The notes beneath the pieces are model-generated. The model worked only from the letters and a program-made list of their open reading frames with translations, had not been told where the DNA came from and searched no databases. The translations under genes were made by a program, and so were the position numbers. This document shows positions 18,468-27,948 of a stretch of DNA of 64,000 nt, one piece after another. This stretch comes from Bradyrhizobium sp. 1(2017) (lineage in GTDB: Bacteria > Pseudomonadota > Alphaproteobacteria > Rhizobiales > Xanthobacteraceae), in assembly GCF_011602485.2 (NCBI RefSeq), contig NZ_CP050022.2:3368001-3432000 (forward strand), read 5' to 3'. Each line of letters begins with the position of its first letter. Position 1 is the first letter of the stretch.

Positions 18468-18959
18468 ATGGCACAAGCGCACCCCAAGCCCGGCCTGCGG
18501 CCGTTCCTGCCTGATGACGTGCCGATGCTCGCCGCGATCTTCACCGCCAGCATCGAGGAGCTGACCGGCGACGATTATAACGAAGCGCAGCAGCAGGCCT
18601 GGATGGAGGCGGCCGAGGACGAGGAGTTCGGCAAGCGGCTCGCCGCCGACCTCACGCTGATCGCGACGCTCGAGGGCTCGCCGGTCGGCTTCGCCTCGCT
18701 GCGCGGCAACGATCACATCCGCATGCTCTATGTGCATCCGGCGGTGAGCGGGCAGGGCATCGCGACCATGCTGGTCGACGCGCTGGAGAAGCTTGCCGGC
18801 GGCCGCGGCGCGACAAGTCTTTCGGTCGATGCCAGCGACACCGTCCAAAACTTCTTCGCCAAGCGCGGCTACACGGCCCAGCAGCGCAACAGCGTCACCA
18901 TCAACGACGAGTGGCTCGCCAACACCACCATGAAAAAGACGCTCGGAGCGGCGCAATGA
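18468..18959 (+). CDS. GNAT-family N-acetyltransferase
   Basis: A 163-residue GCN5-related acetyltransferase. The acetyl-CoA loop reads HPAVSGQGIATMLVDAL, followed by the C-terminal LSVDASDTVQNFFAKRGY strand-helix seen in this family. GAGGACG precedes the ATG. Its stop overlaps the start of cimA by three bases, so the two are translationally coupled. The substrate cannot be inferred. Confidence 0.88.
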   Translation: MAQAHPKPGLRPFLPDDVPMLAAIFTASIEELTGDDYNEAQQQAWMEAAEDEEFGKRLAADLTLIATLEGSPVGFASLRGNDHIRMLYVHPAVSGQGIATMLVDALEKLAGGRGATSLSVDASDTVQNFFAKRGYTAQQRNSVTINDEWLANTTMKKTLGAAQ

Positions 18960-20554
18960 GCAAGGAGCGTCTTTATCTGTTCGACACCACGCTGCGCGAC
19001 GGCGCGCAGACCAACGGCGTCGACTTCACGCTGACCGACAAGCAGGTCATCGCGGCGATGCTCGATGATCTCGGCATCGACTATGTCGAGGGCGGCTATC
19101 CCGGCGCCAATCCGCTCGACAGCGAATTCTTCGCGACCAAGCCCAAGCTCGCCCATGCGCGCTTCACGGCGTTCGGCATGACGCGCCGGGCAGGACGCTC
19201 CGTCTCCAACGACCCCGGGGTCGCGGGGCTCCTCGAAGCGAAGGCCGATGCGATCTGCTTCGTGGCGAAGTCTTCCGCCTATCAGGTACGTGTCGCGCTG
19301 GAGACGACGAAGGAGGAGAACCTCGCCTCGATCCGCGACAGCGTCGCCGCGGCAACGACCGCGGGCCGCGAGGTGATGCTCGACTGCGAGCATTTCTTCG
19401 ATGGCTACAAGGAGGATTCGAGCTTTGCACTCGCCTGCGCCAAGGCCGCCCATGAGGCGGGCGCGCGCTGGGTGGTGCTGTGCGACACCAATGGCGGCAC
19501 CATGCCTGACGAGGTCGAGGCCATCGTCAGAGAGGTAACCAAGCACATCCCGGGCGACCATGTCGGCATTCACGCCCATAACGACACCGAACAGGCGGTC
19601 GCCAACTCGCTCGCCGCGGTGCGCGCCGGTGCGCGGCAGATCCAGGGCACGCTGAACGGCCTCGGCGAGCGCTGCGGCAATGCCAATCTCTGCTCGCTGA
19701 TCCCGACGCTGAAATTGAAGAAGGATTTTGCCGATGCTTTCGAGATCGGCGTCACCCGAGAGAAGCTGGCGACCCTCGTGAAAGTCTCGCGCACGCTCGA
19801 CGACATGCTCAACCGCGTGCCGAACCGGCATGCGGCCTATGTCGGCGAGAGCGCCTTCGTCACCAAGACCGGCATCCACGCCTCCGCCGTGCTGAAGGAT
19901 CCGCAGACCTATGAGCACGTGTTGCCGGAGCTGGTCGGCAACCACCGCAAGGTGCTCGTGTCCGACCAGGCCGGGCGCTCCAACGTGATCGCCGAGCTTG
20001 ACCGTGCCGGGATTCCTTACGAGAAGAGCGATCCGAAGCTGACGCGCCTCGTGGAAGAATTGAAGGATCGCGAGGCACAAGGCTACGCCTATGAATCCGC
20101 AAACGCCTCGTTCGAGCTGCTGGCGCGCCGCACGCTCGGCAAGGTGCCGCATTATTTCGAGGTCGAGCAGTTCGACGTCAATGTCGAGCAGCGCTACAAT
20201 TCGCACGGCGAGCGCGTCACCGTCGCGCTGGCGGTGGTCAAGGTCGATGTTGCCGGCGAGCATTTGATCTCGGCGGCCGAAGGCAACGGTCCCGTCAACG
20301 CGCTCGACGTCGCCTTGCGCAAAGACCTCGGCAAGTACCAGAAGTACATCGAGGGGCTGACGCTGATCGATTACCGGGTGCGTATCCTCAACGGCGGCAC
20401 CGGCGCGGTCACGCGCGTCCTGATCGAGAGCGAGGACGAGAACGGCGACCGCTGGACGACGGTGGGCGTGTCCCCGAACATCATCGACGCCTCGTTCCAG
20501 GCGCTGATGGATTCGGTGATCTACAAGCTCGTGAAGTCAAGCGCGCCGGCGTAA
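18956..20554 (+). CDS. cimA: (R)-citramalate synthase
   Basis: A 532-residue member of the 2-isopropylmalate synthase / homocitrate synthase family. It condenses acetyl-CoA and pyruvate to (R)-citramalate, a threonine-independent route to 2-oxobutyrate for isoleucine. The N-terminal catalytic motif is DTTLRDGAQTNGV, and the metal-binding HIHAHND appears as GIHAHNDTEQAVANS. The C-terminal ~150 residues are the LeuA-type regulatory dimerisation domain, so isoleucine feedback is expected. DGAQTNGV and the length fit the CimA branch better than LeuA. Confidence 0.92.
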   Translation: MSKERLYLFDTTLRDGAQTNGVDFTLTDKQVIAAMLDDLGIDYVEGGYPGANPLDSEFFATKPKLAHARFTAFGMTRRAGRSVSNDPGVAGLLEAKADAICFVAKSSAYQVRVALETTKEENLASIRDSVAAATTAGREVMLDCEHFFDGYKEDSSFALACAKAAHEAGARWVVLCDTNGGTMPDEVEAIVREVTKHIPGDHVGIHAHNDTEQAVANSLAAVRAGARQIQGTLNGLGERCGNANLCSLIPTLKLKKDFADAFEIGVTREKLATLVKVSRTLDDMLNRVPNRHAAYVGESAFVTKTGIHASAVLKDPQTYEHVLPELVGNHRKVLVSDQAGRSNVIAELDRAGIPYEKSDPKLTRLVEELKDREAQGYAYESANASFELLARRTLGKVPHYFEVEQFDVNVEQRYNSHGERVTVALAVVKVDVAGEHLISAAEGNGPVNALDVALRKDLGKYQKYIEGLTLIDYRVRILNGGTGAVTRVLIESEDENGDRWTTVGVSPNIIDASFQALMDSVIYKLVKSSAPA

Positions 20555-20570
20555 GACCCGCCACGGCCGT

Positions 20571-20670
20571 CATACCCCGCGAAAGCGGGGTATCCAGTAC
20601 GCCGCGGCTTCTCGGTCGCTCTCGGGCGTCTCGGAATACTGGATCGCCCGGTCAAGCCGGGCGATGACAG
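20571..20670. repeat. Composite intergenic repeat with two hairpins
   Basis: Two perfect hairpins, ATACCCCGC/GCGGGGTAT (20572-20593, loop GAAA) and ATCGCCCGG/CCGGGCGAT (20643-20665), are bracketed by inverted TCCAGTA and TACTGGA. This organisation resembles palindromic elements common between genes in Bradyrhizobium genomes. It follows cimA and may also act as a transcript end or stabiliser. Confidence 0.75.
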
Positions 20671-20693
20671 CTGGGTTGAGGAGAGGGCAGGGC

Positions 20694-21071
20694 ATGATCG
20701 ACCACATCTCCGTCGGCGTCAGCGATCTCGATCGCGCCGCAAAGTTCTACGAGGCGACGCTTGCCGCGCTCGGCCTCACGCGTCTCGTCACGCGGCCGCG
20801 GACGATCGGCTTCGGCAAGGCTTACCCGGAATTCTGGATCAACTTGCGCGAGGGCATGCCACGCGTCGCGCCGGAAAGCGGCGTGCACATCTGCCTGCGG
20901 ACGAGGACGACCGATGAGGTCGATGCATTTCACGCCGCCGCGCTGTCCGCTGGCGGTGCCTCCGACGGCGCGCCGGGCATCCGCCCGCACGATCGCGTGC
21001 GCTATTACGCGGCCTTCGTCACCGATCCCGATGGTAACAGGATCGAGGCGGTGACGTTTCCGAGCGAGTAA
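20694..21071 (+). CDS. VOC-family (glyoxalase-like) protein
   Basis: A 125-residue single-domain vicinal oxygen chelate protein. The N-terminal MIDHISVGVSDLDRAAKFYE and C-terminal FVTDPDGNRIEAVTF are the usual paired metal-site segments (His and Glu). GAGGAGAG lies upstream of the ATG. Proteins of this type are metalloenzymes or resistance-like binding proteins; no substrate can be named. Confidence 0.85.
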   Translation: MIDHISVGVSDLDRAAKFYEATLAALGLTRLVTRPRTIGFGKAYPEFWINLREGMPRVAPESGVHICLRTRTTDEVDAFHAAALSAGGASDGAPGIRPHDRVRYYAAFVTDPDGNRIEAVTFPSE

Positions 21072-21074
21072 CCG

Positions 21075-21680
21075 TCAAAGCTTGCGCGCGACGTCCGGGG
21101 CCATCTGCTTTTCGGCCTCGGCGACCTGCGCAGCGGCCGCCTTCAGCTTCGGCAGAATATCCTCGACGCGATCGGCCTTGAGGATGTCGACCGAAAGGCC
21201 GGCGCGGATAAACTCGGTCTGCCGCATATGAGACAGCAGCGAGAACAGAGGTTCCCAGAAATTGTCGATATTGGCGAGCAGCACCGGCTTGGCGTGGCGG
21301 CCCAGCTGCTTCCAGGTCATCTGCTCGACCAGCTCCTCCAGCGTGCCGACGCCGCCAGGGAGCGCGACGAAGGCATCGGAGCGCTCGAACATCAGCCGCT
21401 TGCGCTCGTGCATGTCTGGGGTGACGATCATCTCCTGCACCCGCGTCAGCGCGTTCTCGCGCGCGCGCAGGAAGTCGGGGATGATGCCGGTGACGGTGCC
21501 GCCGTGATCGAGCACGGAGGTCGCGACCGCGCCCATCAGGCCGAGCGAGCCGCCGCCATAGACCAGACGGACGTTGCTCTCGGCGAGTGCCTTGCCGAAT
21601 GCCTTGGCACCTTCAACGAAGCGGGGATTGGTTCCAGGGCCGGAGCCGCAATAGACACAGACGGTTTTGATCGTGCTCAT
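21075..21680 (-). CDS. LOG-family protein (nucleotide 5'-monophosphate phosphoribohydrolase)
   Basis: A 201-residue TIGR00730/LOG-type protein. The signature PGGVGTLEELVEQMTW holds the PGGxGT loop and catalytic Glu; VYGGGSLGLMG is the nucleotide-binding segment. Members hydrolyse nucleoside monophosphates, including cytokinin ribotides, to the base and ribose phosphate. In a plant-associated bacterium cytokinin release is possible, but many bacterial members are general. ATG 21689 (MAPMST) is an alternative start; neither has a strong ribosome site. Confidence 0.85.
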   Translation of the reverse strand: MSTIKTVCVYCGSGPGTNPRFVEGAKAFGKALAESNVRLVYGGGSLGLMGAVATSVLDHGGTVTGIIPDFLRARENALTRVQEMIVTPDMHERKRLMFERSDAFVALPGGVGTLEELVEQMTWKQLGRHAKPVLLANIDNFWEPLFSLLSHMRQTEFIRAGLSVDILKADRVEDILPKLKAAAAQVAEAEKQMAPDVARKL

Positions 21681-21881
21681 TGGTGCCATGATGCATTGCA
21701 GCGAAGAGGCGTCAAGCCCCATCGGTGATTCGCAACTCCCGGAAATCTACCGGTAAATGACGGCAAACAATCGAATATTCGCCATCTGGCGGGGTGCGCA
21801 GGCATCGGGAAAGCTCTATATGACGAGCGAAAATCGTAAATTGCAGCGACGCCTGCATCCGGCGGGCTTTCAGGCTTCTTG

Positions 21882-23840
21882 ATGGACCAACCTCAATCGT
21901 TCGACGACGCCGACGTTCCAGATCCTCCCGCGCAAGGACCACTGGAGCGGGCCACGCTGATGGGGACGCTGGCGCATCTGTGGCCCTATATCTGGCCGGG
22001 CGAACGCTCCGATCTGAAGATGCGGGTGGTCTGGTCGCTGGTGCTGCTACTCGCTGCCAAGCTGATCACGCTCACCGTGCCGTTCAGCTTCAAATGGGCG
22101 ACCGACGCGCTGACTGGCGCGAACACTGCCCCGGTCGCGGCCGACAATTGGCACCTCTGGGTGATCGCCTCGCCGCTGCTGTTGACCGCGAGCTATGGCG
22201 CGATGCGCATCCTGATGGCGGTGCTGACGCAATGGCGCGACGGCATCTTCGCGCGCGTCGCCATGCATGCGGTGCGCAAGCTTGCGACCCTCACTTTCGT
22301 CCATATGCACGAGCTGTCGCTGCGCTTTCACCTCGAGCGCAAGACCGGCGGCCTGACCCGCGTGCTCGAGCGCGGCCGCGAGGGCATCGAGGTCATCGTG
22401 CGCATGGTGATCCTGCAGCTGATCCCGACCATCGTCGAGGTCACGCTGCTGATGGCCGTGCTGCTCTGGCAGTTCGACTGGCGCTACGTGGTCGCGACCC
22501 TGATCACGGTCACGCTCTACATGTACTACACCTACATCGCGACCGAGTGGCGGATCGGCATCCGGCGCAAGATGAACGATTCCGACACCGAGGCGAATAC
22601 CAAGGCGATCGACTCGCTGCTCAATTACGAGACGGTGAAGTATTTCGGCGCCGAGGCGCGCGAGGCGCAGCGCTACGACAGATCGGTGGAGCGTTACGAA
22701 GAGGCGAGCGTCCGTACCTACACCTCGCTCGCGGTGCTCAATACGGGCCAGGCCGTGATCTTCACGCTCGGCCTGACCGCGACCATGCTGATGTGCGCGA
22801 TCGGCGTCCGCAACGGCACCAACACGGTCGGCGATTTCGTGCTGGTCAACGCCATGATGATCCAGCTCTATCAACCGCTGAACTTCATGGGCATGGTCTA
22901 TCGCGAGATCAAGCAGGCGATCATCGACATCGAGAAGATGTTCAATGTGCTGGGGCGCGAGGCCGAGATCAAGGACGCGCCCGATGCGCAGCCGCTGGTG
23001 ATCTCAGCCGGCACCGTCCGCTTCGAGGACGTGCGCTTCGCCTATGAGGCGACGCGGCCGATCCTGAAAGGCATCACCTTCGAGGTGCCGGCCGGCAAGA
23101 CGGTCGCCATCGTCGGCCCGTCCGGCGCCGGCAAGTCGACGATCTCGCGCCTGCTGTTCCGCCTCTACGACGTCTCCGGCGGCAAGATCCTGATCGACGG
23201 CCAGGACATCCGCGCGGTGACGCAGGATTCACTGCGCGCGTCGATCGGCATGGTGCCGCAGGATACCGTGCTGTTCAACGACACCATCCGCTACAACATC
23301 CGTTACGGCCGATGGGACGCCAGCGATGCCGAAGTCGAAGAGGCGGCACGGCTCGCGCAGATCGATCATTTCATCCGCATGGCACCGATGGGTTACGAGA
23401 CCCAGGTCGGCGAGCGCGGCCTGAAGCTGTCGGGCGGCGAGAAGCAGCGCGTCGCCATCGCGCGCACCGTGCTTAAGGCGCCGCCGATCCTGGTGCTGGA
23501 CGAGGCGACCTCGGCGCTCGACACCCACACCGAGCACGAGATCCAGGGCGCGCTCGACCGCGTGGCGAAGAACCGCACCTCGCTGGTGATCGCGCACCGG
23601 CTCTCGACCATCGTCGGGGCCGACGAGATCATCGTGCTGGACCAGGGCCGCATCGCCGAGCGCGGCACCCATGCCAAGCTGCTCGCGCAGGGCGGTCTCT
23701 ATGCCAGCATGTGGAATAGGCAGCGGGAGGCCGAGGCGGCACGGGAGAAACTGGCCAAGATGGCCGACAGCGGCGAGGCGCCAAACCGGGAGCCGCCGCC
23801 GGTCGATGATGCCCTGACGGCGCCTGCGGCGGCGGAGTGA
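21882..23840 (+). CDS. ABC exporter, Atm1/heavy-metal type (fused permease-ATPase)
   Basis: A 652-residue half-transporter with an N-terminal six-helix membrane domain (roughly 50-340) and a C-terminal ATPase. Walker A is GPSGAGKST, the signature is LSGGEKQRVAIAR and Walker B is ILVLDEATSALD. The segment LNYETVKYFGAEAREAQRYD before the ATPase is characteristic of the Atm1/HMT1/ABCB7 branch, which exports glutathione-linked sulfur or metal compounds. It functions as a homodimer in the inner membrane. No accessory gene is adjacent. Confidence 0.9.
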   Translation: MDQPQSFDDADVPDPPAQGPLERATLMGTLAHLWPYIWPGERSDLKMRVVWSLVLLLAAKLITLTVPFSFKWATDALTGANTAPVAADNWHLWVIASPLLLTASYGAMRILMAVLTQWRDGIFARVAMHAVRKLATLTFVHMHELSLRFHLERKTGGLTRVLERGREGIEVIVRMVILQLIPTIVEVTLLMAVLLWQFDWRYVVATLITVTLYMYYTYIATEWRIGIRRKMNDSDTEANTKAIDSLLNYETVKYFGAEAREAQRYDRSVERYEEASVRTYTSLAVLNTGQAVIFTLGLTATMLMCAIGVRNGTNTVGDFVLVNAMMIQLYQPLNFMGMVYREIKQAIIDIEKMFNVLGREAEIKDAPDAQPLVISAGTVRFEDVRFAYEATRPILKGITFEVPAGKTVAIVGPSGAGKSTISRLLFRLYDVSGGKILIDGQDIRAVTQDSLRASIGMVPQDTVLFNDTIRYNIRYGRWDASDAEVEEAARLAQIDHFIRMAPMGYETQVGERGLKLSGGEKQRVAIARTVLKAPPILVLDEATSALDTHTEHEIQGALDRVAKNRTSLVIAHRLSTIVGADEIIVLDQGRIAERGTHAKLLAQGGLYASMWNRQREAEAAREKLAKMADSGEAPNREPPPVDDALTAPAAAE

Positions 23841-23918
23841 CCTTGTCTCCGGTCCCAACTCTGGCCTAAACAGGCCCGCGCGACGACCCAAGCCATTAAC
23901 CCCGAGCGGCAGATAACA

Positions 23919-24617
23919 ATGTCCATTCTCGATTCGATCCAGCGTCAGATCCCGCCGATCCACAAGGAGGGGTATCCCTTCATCGGCGGCTTTGCGCTGG
24001 CAAGCCTGGTCCTGTTCTGGCTGTGGTCGCCTCTGGGGTGGATCGGCACGATCCTGACCGTGTGGTGCGCGCTGTTCTTCCGCGATCCCGTCCGCGTGAC
24101 GCCGGTGCGCGAAGGGCTCGTGGTGTCACCGGCCGACGGCCGCGTCTCGATGATCACCATGGCGCTGCCCCCGGCCGAGCTCGGCCTTGGCGATAGGCCG
24201 CTGCCGCGCATCTCGGTGTTCATGAGCGTGTTCAACTGTCATGTGAACCGCAGCCCGATCGCTGGCAGGGTGGACCGCATTGCCTACCGGCCCGGCCTGT
24301 TCATCAATGCCGAGCTCGACAAGGCCAGCGAGGACAATGAGCGCAACTCGCTCGTGATCACGACGCCGACGGCGCGGATCGGCGTGATCCAGATCGCAGG
24401 TCTCGTCGCCAAGCGCATCGTCTGCTTCGTCAAGGAAGGGCAGGCGATCGGCGCCGGCGAGCGCTTCGGCCTGATCCGCTTCGGCTCGCGCCTCGACGTC
24501 TATCTGCCCCTGGGCACCAAGGCGCTGGTGTCGGAAGGGCAGACCGCGATCGCCGGCGAGACGATTTTGGCCGATCTCGCCGGAGACGACCCAAGCCGCT
24601 CTTACCGTTCCATTTAA
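23919..24617 (+). CDS. psd: Phosphatidylserine decarboxylase (short form)
   Basis: A 232-residue proenzyme that decarboxylates phosphatidylserine to phosphatidylethanolamine. After an N-terminal hydrophobic hairpin comes VVSPADGRV and [16 protein letters not shown]. The self-cleavage site is in [13 protein letters not shown], where Gly-Ser provides the pyruvoyl group; this GSR version is normal for the short alphaproteobacterial and archaeal-type enzymes. pssA follows 86 bases downstream, giving the substrate-producing partner. Confidence 0.93.
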   Translation: MSILDSIQRQIPPIHKEGYPFIGGFALASLVLFWLWSPLGWIGTILTVWCALFFRDPVRVTPVREGLVVSPADGRVSMITMALPPAELGLGDRPLPRISVFMSVFNCHVNRSPIAGRVDRIAYRPGLFINAELDKASEDNERNSLVITTPTARIGVIQIAGLVAKRIVCFVKEGQAIGAGERFGLIRFGSRLDVYLPLGTKALVSEGQTAIAGETILADLAGDDPSRSYRSI

Positions 24618-24703
24618 CCAATAGTCGATGCTTGCGGGCCTTCCGCCGCAATGGCGGAGGGGGAAACGGCTTGCTATATCTCGTTTTGAGGTGAGGACGA
24701 GCC

Positions 24704-25585
24704 ATGACGCCCTATGATTTCAAGGACCCCGATACGCGCCGCCGGCGGTTCCGTCCGATTCCGGTGCGGATGCTGGTGCCCAACGTCATCACGCTGCTGG
24801 CGATCTGCGCCGGCCTGACCTCGATCCGGCTGTCGATCGAGGGGCGGATGACGCTCGCCGTCTACGCCATCGTGTTCGCAGCCGCGCTGGACGGCATCGA
24901 CGGCCGCATCGCGCGCATGATCAAGGGTCAGTCCAAGTTCGGCGCCGAGCTCGACAGTCTTGCCGACTTCGTCAATTTCGGCGTGGCCCCCGGCCTGATG
25001 CTGTACTTCTGGCAGCTGCATGAGCTCGGCAATGCCGGCTGGATCGCCGCGATGGTGTTCGCGATCTCCGGCGGTCTGCGCCTGGCGCGCTTCAACGCCA
25101 CCATGGACGATCCGAACAAGCCCGCCTTCGCCGCCAATTTCTTCACCGGCGTGCCGGCCCCCGCCGGCGCGATCACCGTGCTGCTGCCGATCTATGTCGC
25201 GTTCCTCGATCTCGGGCGCTGGCCCGTCGCGATGACCGCCGCCTACACGCTGCTGATCGCCTTCCTGATGGTGTCGCGCCTGCCGGTGTTCTCCGGCAAG
25301 ACCAAGCGCATGCGCGTAGCGCCCGAGCTGGTGCTGCCGGCATTCGTCGCCGTCATCGTCTTCATCGCGCTCCTGATCGCCTATCCCTGGCACGTGCTCT
25401 CGATCGGCACGGTGCTCTATCTGCTCTGCCTGCCGCTCGGCTACAAATCCTACCGCGACCAGGCGCGTGCGTTGGAAGCCGGCGCGCCGGCGGACGGCGA
25501 AATCTCGTCACCGCCTTCGGCGCCGACGCTGACGAACCTGTCGGAGCCGCCCCAGGATGACGACCGGCCCGGGCGGCTGCACTGA
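24704..25585 (+). CDS. pssA: CDP-diacylglycerol-serine O-phosphatidyltransferase
   Basis: A 293-residue membrane enzyme making phosphatidylserine from CDP-diacylglycerol and serine. The CDP-alcohol phosphotransferase motif is complete in LDGIDGRIARMIKG followed by KFGAELDSLADF, which supplies the conserved Asp residues. It has multiple transmembrane helices and a polar Pro-rich C-terminal tail of about 40 residues. It pairs with psd just upstream, so together they make phosphatidylethanolamine. Confidence 0.93.
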   Translation: MTPYDFKDPDTRRRRFRPIPVRMLVPNVITLLAICAGLTSIRLSIEGRMTLAVYAIVFAAALDGIDGRIARMIKGQSKFGAELDSLADFVNFGVAPGLMLYFWQLHELGNAGWIAAMVFAISGGLRLARFNATMDDPNKPAFAANFFTGVPAPAGAITVLLPIYVAFLDLGRWPVAMTAAYTLLIAFLMVSRLPVFSGKTKRMRVAPELVLPAFVAVIVFIALLIAYPWHVLSIGTVLYLLCLPLGYKSYRDQARALEAGAPADGEISSPPSAPTLTNLSEPPQDDDRPGRLH

Positions 25586-25707
25586 GCGTTTCCTGCGGAT
25601 ATCTGCCATGAGGGCGCGCCGAGTTGGGTTGAGGCTCGATCTCGGCTATATCGCCCTGTGCCGGCGGCACCGCGCCAACAGCGGCCGCCAATCTGGGAGA
25701 GAACGCC

Positions 25708-26427
25708 GTGACTGATACCGCGACCGGGCCGCTGCCCGCTTCCGTCCTCGAAGCGCTGGGCCGCTATGACACGCCGACGATCTGCAATGCCATGGAGATC
25801 GTGGCGCCCGAGCGGCGGCTGATCGGCTACACCACCAAGCAGCTTGTCTGCCCGTTCCCCGATCTGCCGCCGATCGTCGGCTATGCCCGCACGGTCGCAA
25901 TCCGCTCGGTGCTGAAATCCTCGCTTCCTGCCGAGGAGCAGTCCAAGCGACGCATCGACTACTACGAATATGTCGGCACCGGCCACGGTCCGCGCATCTC
26001 GGTGATCCAGGACATCGACGGCCCCGATGTCGGCTACGGCGCTTTCTGGGGCGAGGTGCAGAGCAACGTGCACAAGGCGCTCGGCTGCCTCGGCGTGATC
26101 ACCGACGGCTCGATCCGCGACATCCCGCAATGGGCCCCGGGCTTCCAGGCGCTGGCGGGCTCGATCGGCCCGTCCCATGCCTGGGTGCATGCGGAGAGCT
26201 TCGGCGGCGAGGTGCGCGTTGCCGGCATGACCGTGAAGTCAGACGATCTGATTCACGCCGACCAGCACGGCGCCATCGTGATTCCGCTCGACATCGCGGC
26301 GAAGCTGCCCGAGGCCGCCGAGCTCTGTGGCCGCCGCGAGACGCCGATCCTGGAGATCGCCCGCAGCCCCGACTTCTCACTGGAGAAGCTGAAGGCCGCG
26401 CTGAAGCGCTCGGCCGAAATTCACTGA
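25708..26427 (+). CDS. RraA-like protein (HMG aldolase / regulator of RNase activity family)
   Basis: A 239-residue member of the RraA fold, starting at GTG after GGGAGAGAAC. The family core is visible in YGAFWGEVQSNVHKALGCLG, VITDGSIRDI and DQHGAIVIP. Members include 4-hydroxy-4-methyl-2-oxoglutarate aldolases, oxaloacetate decarboxylases and RNase E inhibitors. The Gly-Ser-Ile-Arg-Asp stretch carries the Arg/Asp pair used by the aldolases, so a metal-dependent lyase is more likely than an RNase E regulator. No pathway genes are adjacent. Confidence 0.8.
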   Translation: MTDTATGPLPASVLEALGRYDTPTICNAMEIVAPERRLIGYTTKQLVCPFPDLPPIVGYARTVAIRSVLKSSLPAEEQSKRRIDYYEYVGTGHGPRISVIQDIDGPDVGYGAFWGEVQSNVHKALGCLGVITDGSIRDIPQWAPGFQALAGSIGPSHAWVHAESFGGEVRVAGMTVKSDDLIHADQHGAIVIPLDIAAKLPEAAELCGRRETPILEIARSPDFSLEKLKAALKRSAEIH

Positions 26428-26443
26428 GGGTGGGCTGGGCGAC

Positions 26444-26737
26444 CTACGGCCGCGATGCCGACCGTGGGGCGCCCTGTTCCGTCAGGAAGAGGGCGGCCTG
26501 ATCCGGCTCGCCAAACACGGCGGCGGCGCATCCGATCAGGGTGAAGCCGCCCGCAAGGTCCCACAGGGTGATACCGTCCGCAGTGTCGGGGAGATGAATC
26601 AAGCGCGCCGCGATCACGGCGAAGCCGGCCTCGATAAAGAGCAGGATGCTGAACGCAGGCAGAACCAGCTCCGGCTCGAGCAGGTGGACGGACAGCGCCG
26701 CGGGAAGCGCGGTGAGAAGACTGAACAAGATCAACAT
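26444..26737 (-). CDS. Small integral membrane protein
   Basis: A 97-residue hypothetical protein with about three hydrophobic helices, from MLILFSLLTALPAALSVHLL to AGGFTLIGCAAAVFG. ATG 26737 is chosen because GGGGAG lies upstream and the encoded protein begins with a helix. The C-terminus is charged and polar. No family is recognised. It converges on the RraA-like gene and is next to a short dehydrogenase remnant on the other strand. Confidence 0.6.
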   Translation of the reverse strand: MLILFSLLTALPAALSVHLLEPELVLPAFSILLFIEAGFAVIAARLIHLPDTADGITLWDLAGGFTLIGCAAAVFGEPDQAALFLTEQGAPRSASRP

Positions 26738-26849
26738 GGCGAATGGCTCCCCACGATGGAGCGTGCCGTATAGAGACAGGATACCGCCTCGATCCAGCGT
26801 CACGGATGTGACGCAGGGCCGCAGTCGGGGACCGCGCGCAACGACGATC

Positions 26850-26921
26850 ATGGACAAGATCATCCTGATCGCCGGCTCGACCGATGGCTTCGGCCGCCAC
26901 GCACACGCGGCCCGGAACTGA
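26850..26921 (+). pseudogene. Remnant of a short-chain dehydrogenase/reductase N-terminus
   Basis: A 23-codon reading frame, MDKIILIAGSTDGFGRHAH then AARN and a stop. The first 15 residues are the Rossmann TGxxxGxG start of an SDR (here AGSTDGFG). A complete SDR is about 250 residues and nothing resembling the rest follows, so this looks like a gene fragment left after deletion, though a very short ORF cannot be excluded. Confidence 0.5.
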
Positions 26922-27141
26922 CTGGGCTGCCGGTCTCGCGCGATCGATCATAGTTAGCAAAGTGTTGAGATTCCGGCCGCCGGCCGGCCGCCGCGGTCGC
27001 CCGCGGGATGGCGCACCACACTGTCCGGACTTAACCTTTACGCGTCTTTAATGGCGCCGCTCTAGGGTCTGTAATGCGGTTCGGGGTTGAGCCGCACCAG
27101 CGGCCAGGACGGCCGTTGTTGCGTGGGCGTTGGAGTCGATA

Positions 27142-27915
27142 ATGGATATCGCAACACTTGTCGGCCTGGTCGCGGGCGCCATTGTTGTGTCGTCGCTGAT
27201 CCTGATGGGCGGCAGCTTCGGGATGTTCTACGACATCCACGCCGTCATCGTCATCTTCGGCGGTTCGTTCGCCGCAACGATGATCCGCTTTCCATTGTCG
27301 GCGATGGTGCACGGCGTGCCGCTGGGCGCGAAGTTTGCCTTCACCTTGAGCAGCCTTTCGGCCCACGACCTCGTCGACGAGCTCGCCCGCATTGCCGAGA
27401 TCGCCCGCAAGCAGGGGCCGGTGGGGCTCGAAAAAGTCGAGACCGACGAGCCGTTCCTCGCCAAGGGTATCCGCTACGTCGCCGACGGTTACGACCTCGA
27501 TTTCATTCGCGACAATCTGGAGCGGGACCGCGACAACTTCCTGATGCATCTCGACGAGGGCAGCAAGATCTATCGCGCGGTCGGCGACTGCGCCCCGGCG
27601 TTCGGTATGATCGGCACGCTGCTGGGCATGGTGCAGATGTTCTCCAACATGCAGGATCCCTCGAAGCTCGGTCCCTTCATGGCCACCGCGTTGCTGGCGA
27701 CGCTGTACGGCGCCGTCGTCGCGAACCTGATCTGCTTGCCGATTGCCGACAAGCTCCATGGCAAGCTGCTCGACGAAGAGACCAACCGGACGCTGATCAT
27801 CGACGGCATTCTGATGATCCGCGATTCCAAGAGCCCGACGCTCGTGCGCGAGATGCTGCTGGCCTATCTGCCGGAGAAGCATCGCCACGCCGAAGGTGAA
27901 CCGGTGCCGGCCTGA
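27142..27915 (+). CDS. motA: Flagellar motor stator protein MotA (PomA-type)
   Basis: A 257-residue four-helix membrane protein of the MotA/PomA family, which forms the ion channel with MotB and drives flagellar rotation. The first helices read LVGLVAGAIVVSSLILMG and VIVIFGGSFAATMI. The cytoplasmic loop has the charged residues that contact FliG, and the last helices include AFGMIGTLLGMVQMF and LLATLYGAVVANLICLPIA. ATG 27142 has GGAG upstream. motB follows 33 bases later. No other flagellar genes are in the window. Confidence 0.93.
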   Translation: MDIATLVGLVAGAIVVSSLILMGGSFGMFYDIHAVIVIFGGSFAATMIRFPLSAMVHGVPLGAKFAFTLSSLSAHDLVDELARIAEIARKQGPVGLEKVETDEPFLAKGIRYVADGYDLDFIRDNLERDRDNFLMHLDEGSKIYRAVGDCAPAFGMIGTLLGMVQMFSNMQDPSKLGPFMATALLATLYGAVVANLICLPIADKLHGKLLDEETNRTLIIDGILMIRDSKSPTLVREMLLAYLPEKHRHAEGEPVPA

Positions 27916-27948
27916 TCGGTCGGGTAGGGCGGTCGCGGAAAGCAGCCA

